A DNA stretch of 64,000 bases from Laetiporus sulphureus 93-53. Taxonomy: Eukaryota; Basidiomycota; Agaricomycetes; Polyporales; Laetiporaceae. The position numbers and the translations under genes were made by a program. The stretch spans positions 9,141 to 73,140 of the forward strand of contig NW_024468524.1 of the NCBI RefSeq assembly GCF_001632365.1, written 5' to 3'. The notes under the pieces are model-generated. The model made no database searches, was not told the DNA's origin, and saw only the letters and a list, made by a program, of their open reading frames with translations. Below, piece after piece: positions 33,110 to 45,351 of the stretch. Numbering within the stretch: the stretch's first letter is position 1; each line of letters starts with the position of its first letter.

Positions 33110-36100
33110 GCCGACGTCGGTCGCCTCTCCCTCGCTCAAAGATTTATTTATGTGTATTTCTCGCCCTCAATTACCGAAATGGCCGGATCGTTCTAGAAAA
33201 GATGCTGGTGGTTGCCGAAAGGACGCTGCTTGGTAGGGATTTGCTTGGTCGGGGCTGCGCCTCGTATCGTCTTGGGATGCGTAAAGTCACGTTGGCACGT
33301 ACCGCTGCGTTGCATGCAATCTGCCGCCGCCGCCGCACGTTATAGTCTATATGCTCTTTCCTGTATCATTTCTTGTGCTCCTCGTTGTATGGTCTTTGTT
33401 ATGTTTGCTCGCCAACCCGTCCGCTCCGATTCGTTGTATATCTGGCCAAAAATACATCAAGTGGTTGTAGGAGGAACGAGGCGCGTGCAATATCAGCTGT
33501 TGCGGCGTATGGATGTCCCGAGCACACACGCGTGCACGGGCGACCGTGCGAGAGCGATTAGAAATGCGCGGACGAGGGTATGATGCGACGTTCCCATCGT
33601 GCTGATGCGCCATACACGATGTCGTTCGATGCGGAAATTCGCGTGCGAACGCAGGCGGCGTCCGACGGATCTGCTTCCAATAGCGAGCCCGCTATCCTGG
33701 AGCATTAAGGCCGTGACGTGGAAGCACCCGGCTCTGCGATTACGAGGTGCTGTCGCCATATTGATATGACGAACGGAAGCACATGTTCCTTGTTCCTGGA
33801 ATCATTAGTTGAGTCCACATTCTCGCTCCATAGCGTCTATTGAATAATGCGAAGCAGGCTAGCCCTTCCGATAGGCATGCGCCCATGACCGCCCGTCGCC
33901 GTATTCAGGACGGTACCACGCAATCACCGAGGGCGAGGTCGCATGCACATGGCATGACCGCGTCAACGTAATACTACGGCCAGTTGTGTCAAGCAGCGTA
34001 TGGTCATGACGATGCAGTGCTGATATTTGAATCGGCCACGGGGGATCGTCGGAGGGCTGGCTTACGAACCGCAGCCACTCGAATAAGCTTCAATATTGGC
34101 CGACCTTTTGCGATAGCCCGGACGGCCTCTTGCATACGTTTGGATCGGGGTGATGAGCTGCGATTTGGCAGCATCGATGCCGCCAACCGTTGGCGTAAGT
34201 TTCCGAGTCGGACGTCTTGTGGACCGCCCACGGGACAGAATCTGTATACTGCAGCCGCCGGACACCCCGCGATATTAGTGTGTCTTGGGTTCTGGGCTCT
34301 CACACATGAAGATTAGCCAGGCGAGCGAGAGTTCGATGTCGACTCTGCCACTTCGAACCCTCGAACAGAATTCCCTAAAGAGGGTTCTGGGATCTAGGCC
34401 AGAAGGAGGTGACCATCACGGCTGTATGATAGCGTCAGCGCTTAGAGGTGCCGGCTAGCGCAAGATGCCAACGCGATTCTCCCGCGTTGGATGAAGCAGA
34501 TCAATTGACGCTCGTATCGGTAATGCCTGTGAATGATGCACTGATCTGGCATAATGTCATGTCCGTTCCAGGCAGGCTCGTCCTCTGCACCCGCGTCCTA
34601 TCCGAAAGGCGCGTCAACTTCTCAGCAAGAAATGCATCGTCTCGGTCTTCCAGTCAACACTCGCTAGTCATTCGCCGGCGCCAACTGGGTATAGAGTCAC
34701 TCACCGAGCGGTTCCATGCCAGTGCCTGCGTCGGCACTTGCATTGCGCGATATCCAGTGTGACGCGGCGGGGAAGCTGACTGATTCCTCTGCTGCGCGCG
34801 TTGAAGTCGTCATGGTTGGTGGACTGGGCGCTAGAGATGCAAGTCCACTTCTCAACTGACCACAGTCGAAACGCAACGAACAAAATGTCCCGAGCGCTCA
34901 TAGAGGAAATTTTCTTCAGTTCGTACTTCTGGCTTCAGTCAGGGCCAACGTTCGAATGGTCGCCTCCTCAATGGCTGAGGCGGTTAGATTTCCCAGCAGG
35001 TTTCAAGGGGATGGCTTCTGGCAGGCATTCTTCCAGAATAGTGGTCTCCGTCGGTCTTTGTAAACATTGATATCTTGCGATGAACGCCACGCGTTGCTGA
35101 TCATCTCATACACGATACTTTTTTGTAGAAGCGGGCTTGAACCAGGTTCGTCTGGGCATCGTTCCGTATCAGATATCAGCATCACGGTCAATGCGAAAGT
35201 TGGCCGCAAATGATAAATAGGCATAAACTGCCAACAGACGTGCGAACGACCGGCGTGAATACGGAACACTCTGACCTAGAGCCATTCGACGCCGTACTAT
35301 CAATGATTACGCATCGTTGCAGCCTTCCAGCCATCAAAACCATGCTTGACACGGGCGATGGCCTGGCTATGGCGCCCCAAGAGCGGTCCACGTTCTGTTG
35401 TTATCATCAGCAGTGAGTCATACATTTACGCAGCCACAAACTTTGAAGAACCATGATGAAAGGGAGGAGCTAGCTATGGCATCGCAAGAGCGGCCCACGT
35501 TCTGTCATTATCATCAGCAGTGAGGCACGCATCTACACAGCCATAAGTTTTCGCAGGCCCACGATGAAAAGGAGGAGCTTCTCACTAAATGCGCTGTTCA
35601 GGAGCAGGTACGTGACCATTACGGCAAACTGCGCAATTCATCAATGTGAATCAGCAGCTCGGCCTTCTTTATGCAGTTATCGGGCAATGTCACGCTCCGA
35701 ATGTGCATGTATTACCCCGACGGGATCTCGCCGGTTCCCCGGGGGTACAGACGCGTCCATACGGGTAACCTGGTATACTCGTTTGACGGGGTGATCGAGG
35801 GTATTGACTGAAGAGTAGTCTCTCGTACCTTGGAATGCTGCTGATTGGGTCAACCAGAATAGCCTCTTGGTCAGTTCCCTGGGCTGCCGGACATACCACG
35901 ACCGTTAGCATGGATGCCAATTGCACGTATGAGTCAGATGAGGTTCGCTGCACAGAACACATTCGCAAGTTGTCATGCGATCGATCTAATAGTGCGTGGT
36001 TCGCGGATTACGCTCTCTTGGCTCGTAGATTTCAGTTTTCGATAGACTGGCGGCAGTGAATGACTCACGTTCCTTATGCGGGTGTTCTATCATCAGTGTA

Positions 36101-39100
36101 GAACTCTATCGGCGGTATCGAAAGCATCATTCGCCGAGCCAAAGAGATGGAAAGGAGCTGTTCGTGATGCTGTGATTGGTCATATTCATTGCATTGACAG
36201 GAGTTATATCACCTGTCGATGCTCAGAATGCGATTCAATCACGAGCCTGTCCCAGTCAATTGAAAAGCGTGCCTGTATGCACAGTTATACGGTATGAAGA
36301 GTCGGCCGATAGCTGAGGGGGGCGATAAGGGCGTTCCGCTGCATCCGTTTAAATTAAAGAGCCACGCATTCATTGACAGTACGTTAGATTGGAAGTGCTA
36401 ACTAGAAACATACACGAGAGTAGCGCAAATGTGCCAGGATCTGATTAGCCGCTCCCCAGTAGAAAGTCGGAAGCAAACGGCATGCCCAGTTCATGGCTTC
36501 CGAAGAATCCCTCTGCTCGATCATAATCCCAAGAAAAATTGGGACCGAAGGCCAGCCGTTTCTTGAAGCACGAAAACTTTCCAGGCCAGCTTCGGGTCGA
36601 GTTGACTGTGGAGAACTCGTAAACGCCAAGGGCGCCTTTTTATAGTCGCGCTCGCGGGGTGGTCCGTGCGCGGGAACCGCGCACCGTTATATAGGCGCTT
36701 AGTCTGGCGTTTGTCTTTTCATCGAAAGTTATCACCTTGCGGGTTGATATTTGGGGTGCCCTTCCTGTGCTGCGGCCTTTTGGCTCAGCGAATACGGGGG
36801 AACCTTGAACCGTACGTGAGGGAGAACGAAACCCTCCATCTCAAGATCGTGCCGACGCATGCTCAAGTTGACACGGCCCGTAATGGAGGGATACTCTAGT
36901 TCCGCACCGCTTCAGATTTTGTCACACAATACATCATGTTTTCCACGAACGTGTTCCTTTGATATTGTGAACCTCGCGAGAACGCATTGTCGCACCATCA
37001 TCAACATCTTCAGCTTCCCGATGAGTACGATGCATGACATGCATCTACGATCATTTCGGTAAGCATCTATGAATGGGATCATTTGTCAGATGAATCGATG
37101 ATATATCAGTCTATTCCAGCGGTCCAAGCAACCCAAGTGGAGCACAGCGCTACTTTCATATGCAAATGAGCTTGGAACACTGATCTGATTTTGAGCATAT
37201 TTGGCAGATTGACTGTAAAATGAGATCGAAGCTAGCCAATTTCAACTGTTAGTCCCGACTGCATCAACGTAACTCATCACTATCACAAACAGGATTGATT
37301 CCACCAGTCAAAATCTAAGTTTCATGCGGTGATAGTGCTCTTCCAACAACTCGTAATCAATTGCTTGACAGAGATCTCAGGGCAAGTTGTCATTCAGTTC
37401 GTGGAACAGTCCGATCCAAACGTAGTGCTCCTTGAAGTAGAAGCTGTTCGAGCGCAAACGATATCTACGGATGAGCCAATCCAAATGCTCCCGTCATACA
37501 TATTCGTACTCTTTGAGACTCAAATGCCTACAGCGATTTATTAAAACGCCCCTCGGACTGGCAGATGATCAGTCTACTTGTCTAGAACGACGGAGCAATT
37601 GTCCAAAATAGCATCATCGCTCCAGTGAAAATACCGAGTCATCCCCGAACACGAACACGGTCGACGCGACGCCCATGTATTTCAGACTCCTTCCCAAGTT
37701 CTTCCGAGGTGTACTTACAGTCTCTCGCAAACGCCATGCCGCGCTGCCTTATCCAGACGTGCATGTCTAGTCATCATCTGGCACCATACACCGTTACCAG
37801 ACGTGAACCTCAATACCTTGCTGCTCTCGGTTGCTTGGCGTCGGGCTGCTGACGACTGGAACCCAACCCATTTCTATTACGTGTGCTCTTCCAGGAACGA
37901 GAGAGGACTGGGTGTCAGATTAGACGGAAGCTGCTCAACAAGTTCCACAATTCGCTCACGTCAACGTCAAACACCTCGTTTGGTGAACTTCATCCAGTCA
38001 CCTGTCCTCCTTAACGATAGCCTGCTTTCATTACACTCCTACGGTCTCATACCTCCATTCCGATGCATAGGGACACTCTGTCACACAAGACGTGCGCAGC
38101 GCGCTCAATGTCTATGCTCTCTCGTTTTCTCGACAACTGGTCTTGGCCGAGATTCTACGCACTGTATGGCATACACCGTGGGCCAGGTCAGTGATTCTGC
38201 CGCACATTTTTCCCTTCCCGCTGATTCCGAAACCATCACGGATGTGCTTTTGGAAGTGCGTCTCAGCATGACCTCGTCGCACTAGCCAGGCTAACCTCGT
38301 CTTCGTTGGCATTACTGCTCGTACTTCTAGTAGTACGGCTGGCCGACTAGATACCATGGGGAAAGGCCCTCCTTGGCCGACTTGGACGCTGAGAAATGAT
38401 TAATGAGCGCTGAGCTTCATTGTTTCCCCGTCCGATGTCGGAGCAGTGCGAATGCCCACTCAGATGATGGTGCATAGGACGATGATCGCATATCAATCCT
38501 CCCGATTGACCTCGATCGATGATTCGTCCTATGCATCTCCGATACAAGTCGGTACATACCCCGGTCTTCCTCCGCGTTGTCGGACATACTATACTACACG
38601 GAGCAACTCAACATATACGTTCTGCCCACTCGCGGGACGGGCGTGCCTTTGTACTCAGAGTGATCGTCCTGTTTCTCGGCATATTCCGGTGCAGGACCAG
38701 GTCATTTCTGCACTCGCGGCCGTTTTCGCGCACTGCTTGTCGAATGTTCGATTCACGTCCCACGTTCGTTTCATCTCTAACGTCAATGGTCGAGGATACA
38801 AGATGGTGCCTCACTTGGACACTGTACATACTACTTGTTCACGCAATACCATGATCTCTTCAGCGAGAGATCATCTTGCGTGATGAATGAGCTTAGCATA
38901 CTCTTGACGGTATGTACACAATCCCCATCAACGTCTCCCGATCACTCAATGAAATGTCCTATCAAAATATATCGCTACTTTCTGAATCGACGATCCATTT
39001 CAGCAGTGGTATAACAAAAAGATAGGCATACAAAGCTCAATGTCTCATTCAACGAAAACCCGTGGTATTACACCGCACGTCATGGCATACCCTCCCCCTC

Positions 39101-39151
39101 CTTGGTATCCGGCAAGAGGAATCAAACACACAAAATCAACATGCTCGCAGC
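33110..39151. other. Gene-poor region, about 6 kb
   Basis: The longest stretch without a supported gene. All ORFs are short (maximum about 160 aa at 37803-38285 plus) and none has a recognisable motif or consistent splice partner. Composition is more balanced (lower GC) than in neighbouring genes. It contains one imperfect tandem duplication at 35367-35580. It could hold decayed genes or old transposon remnants, but I could not trace any. Confidence 0.35.
35367..35580. repeat. Imperfect tandem duplication, about 107 bp unit
   Basis: Two adjacent copies, about 35367-35472 and 35474-35580. They share CTATGGC, CAAGAGCGG.CCACGTTCTGT, TTATCATCAGCAGTGAG, CAGCCA and GATGAAA.GGAGGAGCT in the same order, with many point differences. 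This is an old local duplication, with no coding sense seen. Confidence 0.7.
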
Positions 39152-40626
39152 TCACTGCTCGCTGACAAAGACAGCAGCCATGCCCATGCCAGAGCCAATG
39201 CACATACTGGTAACGAAAATCTTGCCGCCGGTCTGCTTTGCAATGTTGAGACCAGTGACAATCTGTCTGGCACCGGCTGTGAAAAAGTGCTAGTCAGCCT
39301 ACAATAGCTAATGTTCGGCAACACCGGACACTCACTCGAACCAAGCGGGTGCCCTATCGCAATCGCACCGCCCCACACGTTCACCTTGTTCACGTCGATG
39401 CCAAGCTCGCGCACGACATACACCGCCTGGCTCGCGAACGCCTCATTGATCTCAAAAAAGTCAATGTCCTCCTTCTTGAGCCCGTTTTTCTCCAGCACTT
39501 TCGGAATCGCGTACAGCGGGCCGACGCCCATGATCCGCGGGGGGACGCCTACAGCCGTTGCTCCAATGAACTTGCCGAGGATGGGTAGACCCAGGCGCTG
39601 TGCAACAGAGCGGCGCGCCAGGATGACGGCGGCGGCACCATCGGACACTTGCGAAGCATTGCCTGTAACGCGTCTGTCAGCTGCGAGCCCACTAACGATA
39701 TAGTCACCGAACGAACCGGCATGTGTGGTGCCATTCTTCGCGAAGGCAGGCTTGAGCTTTGACAGGCTCTCCTTCGTGACGCCGTCCCGCACACCATCAT
39801 CATAGTCCACGACGATTTTGGACTCCTTGTCCGTCTTCGGGTCGATCCACGGCGCGGTGATGGGTGTGATCTCTGGCACAAAGCGGCCCTCCTTCTGCGC
39901 CTTCGCAGCCTTCTGGAATGAAGAGGCGGCGAATGCGTCCTGCACATCGCGCGAGATACCGTATTCGTTGGCAACGTTCTCGGAGGTGATACCCATGGGG
40001 ATAAGGCAGTCTGCAGCGAGCTGGTTCGAAAGGACCTCCTCGGAGAAGCCATCTGGGTTGGCGGCCGCGTTATAGCCGAAAGTCATCGACTCGACGCCAG
40101 AACCTACGGGGGAACAGAGATTGTCAGCACGAGAGACCGGAGGCTCGCATAGCCACTCACCGATACCAATGTCAATCTGTCCTGAGATGATATGAGCGGC
40201 GATAGTGTTCACAGCAGCGAGACCGGATGAGCATTGTCTGTTGATGGTGACGACAGGAGTTGTGACTGGAATGCCTGCGTGGAAGCCAGCCATGCGAGCA
40301 GCGTTCGCGCCACCTCCTGGTGGGAGGACATTGCCGACAGTGACGTCCTCAATAAGTGAGGGGTCGAGGCCAATGTTGGTGTAGGCCGCGCGAAGAACAC
40401 CAGAGAGAATCTCCTCCGGACGGGTATCCTTGAAAAGTCCCTTTTTCGACTAAAGGCAGACTAAATATGAGCAGTCGTCGCCGACCTGAAGTGAAGGTAC
40501 GCGCACCTTTGTGATCGCAGAGCGGACGGCAGAGACGATGACGACATCATTGTCGTGCTTTGCAAGCGCCCTTGCCTTTCCCGACGAGGGGATGAGATTG
40601 GAGACTGCCTGTACAACGGAAGACAT
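39152..40626 (-). CDS. 3-ketoacyl-CoA thiolase (peroxisomal beta-oxidation type)
   Basis: Five exons on the minus strand: 40507-40626, 40161-40449, 39717-40103, 39336-39662 and 39152-39276; phases agree; 415 aa, the usual thiolase length. All catalytic elements are visible: the nucleophile Cys in INRQCSSGL, GVESMTFGY, NASQVSDGAAAV, NEAFA, the His in IAIGHPLG, and the second Cys in CIGSGMGMAA. Thiolase cleaves 3-ketoacyl-CoA to acetyl-CoA and a shortened acyl-CoA, the last beta-oxidation step. Similarity is to Pot1/ACAA1. The C-terminus ends SEQ, not a PTS1. The N-terminus (MSSVVQAVSNLIP) lacks the Arg and His of a canonical PTS2 although the spacing resembles one. The third intron is 54 nt and keeps frame if retained; it was removed because it splits the conserved HAG-NASQ segment. 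Confidence 0.92.
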
Positions 40627-40776
40627 GGTAGTGATGGGAGAGACGACAGGGACGAGGAAACAAGACGAGCTGAGGGACCCGTTGATGTACCAGCTCGGCT
40701 TTGGGGACGGCCAATCACATGCCTCGGTCTTCCCCGGATGGCATCGCCGAGCACGTGTTTCTCCCCGCACTCGCTT

Positions 40777-40845
40777 TTCGACTCTCCTTCGACGAGTTCT
40801 AGTTTCATTCGCTTTGCTTTATTTCGACTCTCCTTCGACGAGTTC
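40777..40845. promoter_or_regulatory. Twin 23-bp repeats in thiolase promoter
   Basis: TTCGACTCTCCTTCGACGAG followed by TTC occurs twice without mismatch, at 40777-40799 and 40823-40845, 46 bp apart start to start. They lie about 150-220 bp upstream of the thiolase start codon. Each copy holds two TTCGA boxes. They may be sites for a regulator of beta-oxidation genes, which is inference from position and perfect repetition. Confidence 0.5.
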
Positions 40846-42511
40846 AAACACCTGCATGCTGCTGCTTTGTTGCTGGACTCTTTCGAGGCCTCGATACGCC
40901 CACAACTCTGACTGCAACAGTGGTCGGCTTGCAAGTCGTTCTCAACACCGGCACATGATTGCTCCGTATGTCTCACAAGCCCGGCGGACGTAACACTGAA
41001 CGACTCATTGGGGTCATCTGCCGCTGAGCGTCTATATACTTTGTAAGATCTGTTCTCCGACTCCCTCGGTCGTCCGGTGGCCTGTAAGCTGGACCTGTTC
41101 CTGTGATTTTATTCAACGTGTTGGGTGCGACTGCGCTTCTAACATGATCACGCGAGCGTTTGTGGAGCAGCGAACGCGTCGCTGCTCGATGTTGATCTCA
41201 GGTGATTCACTGGTACGTGATAGCCTTTCATGCGATCGTAACTTGTTCCTGATTAGCGTATCGATTTGGAATGCTGTGCCGTGGCATACGTTCTCCCGTT
41301 GTTTCGACCTCCCGCCATGCAGTTCTTCGAGCAGGCCTTCATCAGCGAGAGGGAGAGGGAGAAATAGAAGGATCTCAGCACGCTGACGTATTGAATACCA
41401 GGTGATACGTAGCAGGAACATGTTTCTTTGTTGGCCCTTCCCTTGCTCTGCTCGAGGTTGCGGTGCCCGGTTGCTGTCGACCGCACGGGCGAGCAAGAGC
41501 TCGCCATGCCTTCAGCGATTACGGACGGGCTACACGGGCCTGCACGACCATTGAGGGAACTCCATCTATTGCTACGTGTGAGCTTTCTCGCCAGTATAGA
41601 CCGCGAGGCTAACAATTACTATCGCACGGCAGGGGTATCCCTCACGCAGCCAAGCCACTTACCCATTGCACCCATATGTGACTCACCTGTGTGCGGCCCT
41701 CTTCATCCACAGCCCCCCGGTTAAACAAGCAACAAGCTGGAGTAGAGGTGATGAAAGTCTTTGGTCCATCTAGTTGTTTGTTATGAGCCTCATGCCTCAA
41801 CTTGCTCTCTAACATTGCAACTCTTCATTCACAGCCTCCCCCCCTGGATACATGTCGATTTCACATTCATGTTATGTCACTGCTCACCGATCAATACCAA
41901 CTATGAGGTGGCCATTCAATATTCAGCAACCGTACATTCATCTTCACTGTCCCACAGTTTGTCTGCAGTTTGATGTGCTATGAAATTTGCCTGCCACGGC
42001 TTGAACAGCTTATTGCATGGCATAGTGTCTTCTATACCTTCATTTATAACAATGCAAGCTGTTATTTCAATGACTTAGTACTTCTGATTGGTGAGATAAC
42101 CGGTCACATATATATGGCAGCAAGGACTGGCCTGCTGCACATCCCGAAGCTAACGGACCTGGTGCACATATCTCGTGTGTATTACAAAGTGCGGCGTATG
42201 GTGTGTGTATCCCGTCGACTTTGTGACCTCTTACGACTTACGACTTACCTAGGTGGTGGTTCAACAGGCGCGTAGGGGCGTCAGCCCATGGCATGGGCGC
42301 TGATCCCTGCCGGAGAGCTTTGGCTCTGTTTGCAGAATGCGGAGGTTTACAATCTGATCCCTCGTACTTTTGTTCCTTCGCCGTCGTTGTCGTTTCCACT
42401 ATCATCGTGATATAGCTCGGTATCGTTTCGCCGTTCTAGCTCTTTGCCCAACCGCGCTTTGTGGTTCTGCAGCGGCGACGGTCCTCCGCGTATCGGCCAG
42501 CCCACAGAGGG
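40846..42511. other. Intergenic, no supported gene
   Basis: Short ORFs only. A tandem TTACGAC motif lies near 42232-42246, and a near-palindrome CAGCCCATGGCATGGGCGCTG near 42280-42301. A minus-strand ORF at 42347-42586 overlaps the first kinase exon and is not supported. Confidence 0.35.
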
Positions 42512-44377
42512 ATGGGTCGACCTTGTGTTCCCGTCAAGTTCAATACGAAGCCTCAGCCTAGGCCCCCGCAATCTCAATATTCTCATTCACACGAGGTAAT
42601 CGCCATCGTTTTCAAGTACTCGCTGTCACTAGAATGGCCATTGGAACACCGCTTCTAGCGTGTTCAGAAAGCGTATGCAGTGCTACGATCCAGAAAGACG
42701 AAAGAGGCCAAAAAACCAATCAAGCTAATCAAAGACATCGATCAGGTCAGCCAAGAAAGCTGGATTTCTGAGTCGTTGCTCACCGTAGAGACAACAGGCA
42801 TTGCGCAAAGTCGAGAAAAGCAAGGGGCTTTCATCCGATCAAGAGGTTAAAGAACCAACCAAGCTAATCAATGACATCGATCAGGTCAGCCGAGAAAACT
42901 GGATTTCTGAGTCGTTGCTCACCGCAGAGACAACAGAAATTACGCAAAGTCGAAGAAAGCGAGGCGCTTTCATTCGATCAAGAGGTTAAAGAACCAATCA
43001 AGCTAATCAATGACATCGATCAGGTCAGCTAAGAAAATTGAATTTCTGGGTCGTTGCTTACCGTAGAGACAACAGGCATTGCGCGAATTCGAAGAACGCA
43101 AGGTACATTTATCCGATCAAGCCGTGTATCTCACAACGCTGCGACAACTCTGTGTGGTCTACAGTGAACTGCCGAAGTCAATATTACTGCCGGCGGAATC
43201 AATAGAAAGCGGAAAACTTATTGCAAGCGGGGGCATGTCAGATATCTATTCCGCAGTGTTGCGGCAAAGCAGTTCGCGACGAGTAGTTGTGGTAAAACAG
43301 GTTCGGGCTTATCCACAAGAATTGACCAAGGTTTGTGGTGATCGTCCTATCGAATGCACACTTTGATGCAAAAAAGGCTGCATGACTGCGCTTTGCAGAG
43401 TTTCTATAAAGAGGCGGCTGCTTGGAGTCACCTCAACGATCCGTATATCGTGCCGTTTCTGGGAGTGACTACCATCAAATCCCGATTGGGCCTGGTTATT
43501 GACTTTATGGAGCACGGTACGCTGAAGTCATACTTAGTAAAGCACCCGAAAAGTGATCGACATCGATTGGTAAGCAATCTTTCATCGGGTTAAATTCTCC
43601 CAAATGCCTAACTAATCCTATGCAGCTTCTTGAGGTCACATTGGGACTGCACTATCTGCATGAGCGCAAAATAGCTCACGGAGACCTGAAGCTAGTATGT
43701 TTATACAAGATGTCCATCTTATTGACCGCTGACAGCAATATCGTCAGAATAACATCTTGATAGATAGCAGCCGCTCCGCACGCCTAGCCGATTTTGGACT
43801 GGCATCGATAGTTGACCTCACAACTGATTCACGCTTGAGCCATCCGCCCGTGCGGTGGACCGCACCGGAGATTATCGACCCAGAGAGCGCCGGTTTAGAG
43901 CATGATCAAGCATCCCTACCAGCTGATATCTATGCTCTGGCTATGGTGATGTGGGAGGTGAGATCGCGGTGGCTCAGTGTCCCGTACAATGTGATAGACG
44001 TTTTGTAGACGTACACCGACAGACTGCCTTTCGACGACTGCAAATATGACGGCTGTGTCATATGGAAGGTCACCAAAGGCATCCGCCCTCAGCGTCCCAA
44101 TGATGAAGAGAGTACAGAACGAGGGGTCTCTGATGCTATCTGGGTGCTGATGGAGGAGTGCTGGGAACAAGACAGAAATCTGCGTCCATCGGCTGACGAG
44201 GTTATCAATCGCTTAATTCAGATCCGCTACCCACGATGGGAGTCTGCATACTCTGAGGTCGATGATATCGCGGAGAAATGGACAGCAGCTGTCGAAAGCT
44301 GGCGTGCGTCGCTTGCAATCCAGGCAATGCGCACGAACATACGATACACTGTAGACCTATCCCGTCGTTTTCCGTAG
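42512..44377 (+). CDS. Protein kinase (TKL-like) with tandemly duplicated 5' exons
   Basis: Nine exons, every intron in phase 0: 42512-42595, 42668-42745, 42798-42884, 42937-43023, 43076-43330, 43399-43569, 43626-43694, 43748-43957 and 44009-44377; 469 aa. An in-frame upstream ATG exists at 42461. Exons 2-4 and the start of exon 5 encode a repeated charged helix (LRKVEESEALSFDQEVKEPI, about 29 aa per exon). The kinase domain follows: loop IASGGMSDIYSAVL, VVVVKQV with the ATP-binding Lys, EHGTLKSYL hinge, catalytic HGDLKLNNILID, ADFGLAS, RWTAPEII and DIYALAMVMWE. HGD replaces HRD, as in many fungal TKL-like kinases; Asp, Lys and Asn are present, so activity is likely. It probably phosphorylates Ser/Thr in the cytoplasm. 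The substrate is unknown. Confidence 0.85.
42716..43132 (+). repeat. Tandem 139-bp exon+intron units in the kinase gene
   Basis: Three units start at 42716, 42855 and 42994, exactly 139 bp apart. Each holds the end of an exon (AAGCTAATCAA.GACATCGAT), then a 52-nt intron beginning GTCAGC and ending GACAACAG, then the start of the next exon. Introns 2 and 3 differ at only 3 of 52 positions; intron 4 differs more. 139 minus 52 leaves 87 nt, exactly 29 codons, so each unit adds a whole in-frame exon. Confidence 0.9.
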
Positions 44378-45351
44378 TCGGCGGCTATGGCGCGCAATTC
44401 GAACCGTTTTATTTCATTGATCCCATACACCTTTACTGTACTGCGCAGAGATGCCATGGGACACTTGTATTGCCTCTATTCCGGACTATACTTACGTTTC
44501 ACATGTAATTGAACTAACCTCCGTCCCTACTTCCCGTCCTACGATACACCTGTACCTAGCCACACCCTCGACCGCCTTCGGCGGTATATAAATTGTATCA
44601 AAAAATGAAATTGAACTATTACCCCATCGTTGAACAAAATGCTTCGAGAGATGGCAGTTGCTGCTCAGAAAATCTAGTGATAAGTTTGATTGTTCCCAAT
44701 CAGCAAGAGTCCGAAGCACTATGTACGGCAACGTGTGCTACAGCTACTAGTTAGAGAAGCTCCAGCCGTCGAAGGACTTGTGCTGTTAGTAAGAGATGAC
44801 CTCGTAACTTCATTGATCAACGTCAACGTCAACGTCCATTCATAAATTGTCCAATAACTTACATGCAGTATATGAGCAGTAATGACCTGCGACACGTCCT
44901 TATATAACATACGACGGGAGATTTGCGATGCACCGAATTTCAGCACCCAACACCGCTGACAAAATGTGCAAGTGATACGAGCGCAGTCACAACAAATACC
45001 CATGGTGTAGCGTATTGCAGCACATTTGCAGCGCATGTGGCCCGAACGACATGACATCTCTGCAGACCAACTCGATGATGGGTTACGGCGATGGCGCATA
45101 CGACGCGGGGGGGGGGGGGGGGGGGGGGGGGGGGACGCAGGTTCGGGCGGAGGAGTGGCATATATGCCTGGATTGTTCGGCTGTGCGGGCGAGGGAAAAG
45201 GCCGGGACGGATGTGTCTAGTGCGGGACGTGGTACTTCGAGTTACGCACGGAAGGCTTTGTGAGCCGATTAGCCTCTGGATGAGAAAACGGGTCTATGCA
45301 AACAAAAAGACGCATCACATTCTAGTCCTATGGGCGAGAAAAGATCAAACC
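44378..45351. other. Spacer with poly-G tract
   Basis: No supported gene. It lies between the kinase stop and the stop of the minus-strand gene at 45352. A CAACGT triplet-like run sits near 44818-44835, and a long G homopolymer at 45107-45134. ORFs through the G tract encode only polyglycine. Confidence 0.4.
45107..45134. repeat. Homopolymer of 28 G
   Basis: An uninterrupted run of 28 G on the plus strand. Such tracts can form G-quadruplexes and are prone to length change and to sequencing or assembly error, so the exact length should be treated as approximate. Confidence 0.9.

Noticed and set aside
37803..38285. 160-aa plus ORF in the 6-kb desert
   Set aside because: Longest ORF there, but residue composition looks random and no family is recognisable.
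42347..42586. 79-aa minus ORF with an acidic tail
   Set aside because: It overlaps the first kinase exon, whose splice phase is supported by the exon array.
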